NCBI RefSeq assembly: GCF_004025535.1
Contig: NZ_QJRG01000048.1
Location: 436,933-500,932 of the forward strand
DNA length: 64,000 bases
From: Pseudomonas alkylphenolica
Lineage (GTDB): Bacteria > Pseudomonadota > Gammaproteobacteria > Pseudomonadales > Pseudomonadaceae
Direction: 5' to 3'
Within the stretch, counting starts at the first letter, position 1. Each line of letters opens with the position of its first letter. A model generated the notes under the pieces. It had not been told where the DNA came from and made no database searches. It saw only the letters and a program-made list of their open reading frames with translations. Positions 60,190-64,000 of the stretch are shown in pieces. The position numbers were made by a program, and so were the translations under genes.

Positions 60190-60519
60190 ATGCGGGCTTA
60201 TGGACTGACCCTTGCAACGTTTTTTCTTGCCACCTTCGCTCTCGGCGCCCAGGCCAAGGCATTAGGCAAGAATGATCGCTATGTGTGCACGTGGGGGTCG
60301 GATATAGCCGCAGGGGCGCAGCAGTCCAAGCTGTCGGGCGTGACCCTGTACTCGGCACGCAAGAAGCTGCAGGTGCGCAAGTTCCCCAAACCGTGGATGC
60401 GCATGACGGCCATGGGCATCACCGAGCAGACCTACAACAGCCAGTCGCGGCTCAAGCCTGCCGCCATCAAGCAGACCTATTACGAACAGTGCGTGCAGCA
60501 TGCGGTTGCCCAGCGCTAG
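60190..60519 (+). CDS. Small exported protein of unknown function
   Basis: A 109-residue protein with a clear Sec signal peptide (LTLATFFLATFALGAQAKA). The mature part, about 88 residues, is basic, with one Cys near its start (RYVCTWGSD) and one near the end (YEQCVQH) that could form a disulfide. I do not recognise a characterised family. ATG 60190 follows AGG with suitable spacing. It is divergent from the sigma gene and followed by the GFA-family gene after 52 nt. It could sit in the periplasm or outside the cell; no function is proposed. Confidence 0.75.
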   Translation: MRAYGLTLATFFLATFALGAQAKALGKNDRYVCTWGSDIAAGAQQSKLSGVTLYSARKKLQVRKFPKPWMRMTAMGITEQTYNSQSRLKPAAIKQTYYEQCVQHAVAQR

Positions 60520-60571
60520 CGGCATGGCGCGTGTATGATCGTCAGCCTTTTTCAACCAGGCCTGTCAACGG

Positions 60572-60988
60572 ATGGATAGCACATCGGTGTACCACGGCAG
60601 CTGCCTGTGCAGCGCCATCGGCTTTCGCATTGACGGGCCGATCAAGGCCGTTAGCCATTGCCATTGCAGCCAGTGCCGCAAGGCCCATGGGGCCGCCTTT
60701 GCCAGTTATGGCAGCGTGCCGGGCAGCACCTTGACGGTCAGCGACCCTGAAGCGGTGATGCGTGTGTTCGAGTCATCGCCAGGCGTCAGCCGCAGCTTTT
60801 GCTCGCGCTGTGGCGCCAACCTGTTCTGGAACAATGCGGCAGGAGATTTTGCCGATTGGGTGAGTGTCGCGCTGGGAACACTGGACACGCCGTTTGCGCC
60901 TGAGCGGCAGAAACATGTGCACGTCCACTCCGGGCTGGACTGGCTCGGCTGGCCTGATCGCGAGTCGGGTACACCCTTGCAGGGTTGA
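60572..60988 (+). CDS. GFA (glutathione-dependent formaldehyde-activating/CENP-V) family protein
   Basis: A 138-residue zinc-binding protein. The Cys motifs are GSCLCSAI (C-x-C), SHCHCSQCRKAHG (C-x-C-x-x-C) and SFCSRCGANLFW (C-x-x-C), with the conserved S-G-A/G-A-F-like AFASYGSV. Members bind zinc and possibly glutathione or S-hydroxymethyl-glutathione; most have no proven reaction. ATG 60572. It reads towards the convergent PxpC-type gene with only 27 nt between stops. Confidence 0.87.
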   Translation: MDSTSVYHGSCLCSAIGFRIDGPIKAVSHCHCSQCRKAHGAAFASYGSVPGSTLTVSDPEAVMRVFESSPGVSRSFCSRCGANLFWNNAAGDFADWVSVALGTLDTPFAPERQKHVHVHSGLDWLGWPDRESGTPLQG

Positions 60989-61015
60989 TACTCGGCAACA
61001 CGATCAGGCAATCAG

Positions 61016-61990
61016 TCAGGCGCCAAACAGCTCAGCCATGCGCTTGAGCTTTTTCTTGTACTGCTGGCGCGCCGCCAGGGCATCGTCCAGCGACACTTCG
61101 CGAAAGCGTGCCTTCTGGTTCGGCTGCATCTGCCCGACCAGGTCCAGGTCGGCACTGATCACCGTGCCGATCATGGCGTAGCCGCCCCCGGACACCGCGT
61201 CGCGGTGCAGGATGATCGGCTCGAGCCCTGCCGGCACTTGGATGGAACCGATGGGGTAGCAGCTGTCGACGATGTTCGAGGGATCGGAACCGGCGCCGAA
61301 GGGTTGCTCACGTGGCTGAAAACTCAGCGCACTGCCGCCCTTGAAGCGGTAGCCAATGCGGTCGGCCTCGGAGCCCACTGTCCACGGCTCGGCAAAGAAG
61401 CTCGCCGCCGCCGACGGTTGCAGGCGCTCGTAGTACAGCCCCGGCACGACGCGCAGTTCAACCTCGCCGCCCAACGACTGACGCAAGGCCATCGGCAGGC
61501 TGGCACCGACCTTGCCCTTGCCACTCGGGGTGCCGACCGGCAACTCATCGCCCGCCACCAGCCGCCGACCGTTGAAGCCGCCCAGGCCACCGAGGGCGTA
61601 GGTCGAGCGGCTGCCGAGGACCACCGGCACATCGATGCCGCCGGCCACCGCCAGGTACAAACGCGCACCCACTTTCGGGTAGCTCAGGCGCAGCACCTGC
61701 CCGGCGCGCACTTGCAAGGCGGTGTCCGGGGGTACCTGCACGTCATCGAGCAGCGCCCCCATGTACGCACCACTGAAGGCCACCAGGGCGTCTTCGCCAA
61801 ATTGCAGCTCCGGCCCGAGCAACGTGCATTCCAGCGCGGCGGCCCCCGGGGCATTGCCGACCAGCAGGTTGGCAGCGGTCAGGGCATACTGGTCCAGCGC
61901 GCCGGAAGGCGGAATGCCCAGGTGGTAGTAGCCTTCACGGCCAAGGTCTTGCACCGAGGTGGCGAGGCCAGGCTTGAGTACTTTGATCAT
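61016..61990 (-). CDS. pxpC: 5-oxoprolinase subunit C / biotin-dependent carboxyltransferase (KipA-like)
   Basis: A 324-residue protein of the AHS2 family. Signatures are KPGLATSVQDLGREGYYHLGIPPSGALDQ at the N-terminus, FSGAYMGALLDD, and HRDAVSGGGYAMIGTVISADLDLVGQ near the C-terminus. With PxpA and PxpB it hydrolyses 5-oxoproline in many bacteria; next to a biotin carboxylase it may instead be the carboxyltransferase-like part of a urea-carboxylase-related enzyme. The start overlaps pxpB as ATGA. Confidence 0.87.
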   Translation of the reverse strand: MIKVLKPGLATSVQDLGREGYYHLGIPPSGALDQYALTAANLLVGNAPGAAALECTLLGPELQFGEDALVAFSGAYMGALLDDVQVPPDTALQVRAGQVLRLSYPKVGARLYLAVAGGIDVPVVLGSRSTYALGGLGGFNGRRLVAGDELPVGTPSGKGKVGASLPMALRQSLGGEVELRVVPGLYYERLQPSAAASFFAEPWTVGSEADRIGYRFKGGSALSFQPREQPFGAGSDPSNIVDSCYPIGSIQVPAGLEPIILHRDAVSGGGYAMIGTVISADLDLVGQMQPNQKARFREVSLDDALAARQQYKKKLKRMAELFGA

Positions 61991-62859
61991 GCCAGCACCT
62001 CCTGCAGCGTTTTGGGGTAATTGACCGGGTCGGCGAGGAACGCATCCAGGGAAAACTCGACCGCGCGGATGCGCAGGTCGAACGTACCGGCCTCGACCTC
62101 AGCCACGGCCTGATCGTAGGCCGCACGGTCAATCGGCTTGAACTGCACGATATCGCCCGGACGGAAGAACACCATGTGCGCCTTGAGGTACTCCAGGGTT
62201 TGCTGCGGGTCATAGATCGGTGCCGGGGTGACCCCGAACATCTGGTAGCCACCGGCACCGCGCACCGAGTAGATGCAACCGAAGCAGCCGCCGTGGCCGA
62301 GGGTCAATTTCGGCGTATCGGTACGCGGACGCAGGTACTTGGGCACCTGCAACTGGCGCTCGCGCTCGACCATCTGGAACATGAACGGCAAGCCGGCGAC
62401 AAAGCCGACCATCGACACGAACCAGGGCGCGCCGCTGTGAGCGGCGATGAACGCCTCGACGTCGGCCAGGCCATTGATCCGCGCCGCGTATTCCAGGTCG
62501 GTGGCGCTCGGGTCCTGATGACGGTCGCGAAAACGCATCAGCGTTTCATGGGTCCAGGGATCGTTGTACAGCACCGGAATCTCGATGATGCGGGTGTGCA
62601 GCGAGCGCTCGGCCACGGCCTTGACCTCGACGGTCTTGACCACGTCGAGCAGGGTCTGCGGATCGATCAGTTCCGGGTCGAAACGCACCTGGAACGAGGC
62701 GTTGGCCAGGCAGATATCCAGCACCCCTTCGAGCTCGAGCTTTTCCAGCGCACGGGTAATGGCCATGCCGACAAAGAACGCCTCCAGCGACATGCTCTCG
62801 CTGACTTCAGCGAACAGGTGTTCGTCGGCGCCAAAACTGTAGCGAATCGGACGGTTCAT
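61987..62859 (-). CDS. pxpB: 5-oxoprolinase subunit B / KipI-like (AHS1) protein
   Basis: A protein of about 290 residues of the AHS1/KipI family. Motifs are IEIPVLYNDPWTHE, GFVAGLPFMFQMVERERQLQVPKYLRPRTDTPK (the R-L-x-x-P-R-x-x-x-P type signature) and GGCFGCIYSVRGAGGYQMFGVTP. It is longer than the roughly 220-residue KipI core at both ends. I chose ATG 62859 with GGAGAGG just upstream; the upstream gene's stop overlaps it by 4 nt. It acts with the adjacent subunit C. Confidence 0.87.
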   Translation of the reverse strand: MNRPIRYSFGADEHLFAEVSESMSLEAFFVGMAITRALEKLELEGVLDICLANASFQVRFDPELIDPQTLLDVVKTVEVKAVAERSLHTRIIEIPVLYNDPWTHETLMRFRDRHQDPSATDLEYAARINGLADVEAFIAAHSGAPWFVSMVGFVAGLPFMFQMVERERQLQVPKYLRPRTDTPKLTLGHGGCFGCIYSVRGAGGYQMFGVTPAPIYDPQQTLEYLKAHMVFFRPGDIVQFKPIDRAAYDQAVAEVEAGTFDLRIRAVEFSLDAFLADPVNYPKTLQEVLA

Positions 62860-64000
62860 GACGCCTCTCCACAGCGCTGGCGAACAGGGTCGGCCAGCCA
62901 GGTTTCCAGGGTGCCGGTATTGAACCGGGCATCGGCCAGCCAAGGTTGTTCCAGCAATTGGGCGTGTAGCGCCAGGGTCGTCGCCATGCCACTCAGGGTA
63001 GTATCGGCCAGGGCCTTGCGTGCACGCGCCAATGCCTGGGTGCGATCATTGCCATGGACGATGATTTTCGCCAGTAGCGAATCGTAGTACGCCGGCACCT
63101 TGTAACCGCTGAACAGGTGGCTGTCGACCCGGACGCCCTCGCCTTGCGGCCAGGTCAGGCTGTCGACCAGGCCGGGGCTGGGGAAGAAATCCCGCGCTGG
63201 GTCTTCGGCATTCACGCGCATTTCGATGGCTGCACCGCGCAAGACGATATCGCTCTGCTGTAACCCCAGCGGCTCGCCCGAGGCGATGCGTAACATGGCC
63301 TGGACCAGGTCGATGCCGGTGATCATTTCGCTGATCGGATGCTCGACCTGAATGCGGGTGTTCATCTCGATAAAGAAGAACTCGCCGCTGACATCGTCAT
63401 ACAGGTATTCCAGGGTACCGGCACCCCGGTAGTTCAACGCCTGGGCCAGCTGCACGGCGCTGCTGCACAGGGCCTGGCGTTGTACCGGGTTGAGTGCTGG
63501 CGATGGCGCCTCTTCAAAGATTTTCTGCCGGCGCCGCTGCAACGAACACTCGCGCTCGAACAGGTGCACCGCGTGCTTGCCGTCACCCAGCACTTGCACT
63601 TCGATATGCCGGGCCTGGCGAATGAAACGCTCCAGGTACACCGCGCCATTGCCGAATGCGGCCTGGGCTTCGCGCTGCGCCTTGGGGAATTCCTGCTCGA
63701 ACTCGGCGAGGTCGTTGGCCAGGCGAATACCGCGCCCGCCACCGCCGGCACTGGCCTTGATCAGCAGCGGAAAACCGACGTGCGCGGCGGCCTGCAGCGC
63801 GTTTGCCAAGTCATGCAGTTCATCGGCCGAACCGGGCACCACCGGTACCCCGGCCTGCATGGCAGTACGACGGGCCACCGCTTTGTCGCCCATCTGGCGG
63901 ATGGTTTGTGCGGTGGGACCAACGAAGATGGCGCCGGCGGCTTCCACCGCCTCGGCAAAATCGGCGTTCTCCGAGAGAAAGCCATAGCCCGGGTGCACGG
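62856..64000 (-). CDS. Biotin carboxylase (AccC-like), 5' end beyond the window
   Basis: An ATP-grasp biotin carboxylase. The visible part (about 380 residues) starts at the HPGYGFLSENADFAEAV element, about 80 residues into a full-length AccC. It continues with the glycine-rich ATP lid KASAGGGGRGIRL, FIEMNTRIQVEHPISEMITGIDLV (catalytic Glu/Arg) and the C-terminal RVDSHLFSGYKVPAYYDSLLAKIIVHG. The N-terminus lies outside. Coupling to the PxpB/PxpC genes by ATGA overlaps suggests a dedicated carboxylase rather than the housekeeping acetyl-CoA carboxylase subunit. Confidence 0.92.
   Translation of the reverse strand, partial: VHPGYGFLSENADFAEAVEAAGAIFVGPTAQTIRQMGDKAVARRTAMQAGVPVVPGSADELHDLANALQAAAHVGFPLLIKASAGGGGRGIRLANDLAEFEQEFPKAQREAQAAFGNGAVYLERFIRQARHIEVQVLGDGKHAVHLFERECSLQRRRQKIFEEAPSPALNPVQRQALCSSAVQLAQALNYRGAGTLEYLYDDVSGEFFFIEMNTRIQVEHPISEMITGIDLVQAMLRIASGEPLGLQQSDIVLRGAAIEMRVNAEDPARDFFPSPGLVDSLTWPQGEGVRVDSHLFSGYKVPAYYDSLLAKIIVHGNDRTQALARARKALADTTLSGMATTLALHAQLLEQPWLADARFNTGTLETWLADPVRQRCGEAS

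Noticed and set aside
1..64000. CRISPR array, insertion sequence, tRNA/rRNA gene or prophage attachment site
   Set aside because: No regularly spaced repeats, transposase motifs, tRNA cloverleaf arms or integrase genes were seen on reading both strands; tRNA-like structures could be missed by eye.

Overview
The window reads as chromosomal DNA from a Pseudomonas of the P. putida/fluorescens lineage. It is GC-rich with tightly overlapping operons. It carries gacA (TTG start) directly upstream of uvrC, a paired copy of the palindromic CGCGGGTAAACCCGCTCCCACA element familiar from P. putida-type genomes, and typical Pseudomonas gene families throughout. No tRNA, rRNA, insertion sequence, prophage or CRISPR array was seen.

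Layout. (1) 1-2316, minus strand: the start of uvrC, gacA, and an XRE-type regulator. (2) 2317-2941: an AT-rich regulatory gap. (3) 2942-17276, plus strand: an 11-gene alginate-like exopolysaccharide operon. Its order is algD-alg8-alg44-algK-algE-algI-algJ-algF-algX-algL-algG-like. Canonical alginate is D-8-44-K-E-G-X-L-I-J-F-A, so this locus is permuted and has no algA. The terminal AlgG-like protein has DVRD where AlgG epimerases have the catalytic DPHD. The likely product is therefore a secreted, O-acetylated, non-epimerised polymannuronate-like polymer. From memory it matches the 11-gene 'epm' cluster reported in P. alkylphenolica KL28; I could not check that. (4) 17215-20382: two GNAT acetyltransferases, a DUF488 protein and a Pit phosphate transporter. 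(5) 20489-34309, minus strand: a nine-gene cellulose operon, bcsE-F-G-R-Q-A-B-Z-C, including the phosphoethanolamine transferase BcsG. (6) 34408-38998: a P2-type cation ATPase and a membrane GGDEF diguanylate cyclase. (7) 39220-40017: an alpha/beta hydrolase. (8) 40024-51212: a sugar-acid catabolic island around a LysR regulator. It contains a Weimberg-type set (IlvD/Edd dehydratase, XylX-like FAH-fold dehydratase, ketoglutarate semialdehyde dehydrogenase, MFS transporter) and a second arm (MFS, SDR, FAH-fold hydrolase, D-2-hydroxyacid dehydrogenase). (9) 51250-53144: a YbaK-type deacylase, a GNAT and an isoprenylcysteine-methyltransferase-like membrane protein. (10) 53234-55782: a reverse transsulfuration pair. 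(11) 55926-60008: an iron-starvation surface-signalling set (TonB receptor, FecR, FecI). (12) 60190-64000: a small secreted protein, a GFA-family protein and a PxpB/PxpC/biotin carboxylase operon running off the end.

How they fit together. Two synthase-dependent polysaccharide systems lie within about 32 kb. Both synthases carry or pair with PilZ c-di-GMP receptors (Alg44, BcsA), and BcsE is a further c-di-GMP-binding accessory. A diguanylate cyclase with an intact product-inhibition site lies just past the cellulose genes, and gacA, the global matrix regulator, sits at the left edge. The left 39 kb therefore looks like a biofilm-matrix region. The right part is ordinary accessory metabolism: pentonate/aldonate use, sulfur amino acids and iron uptake.
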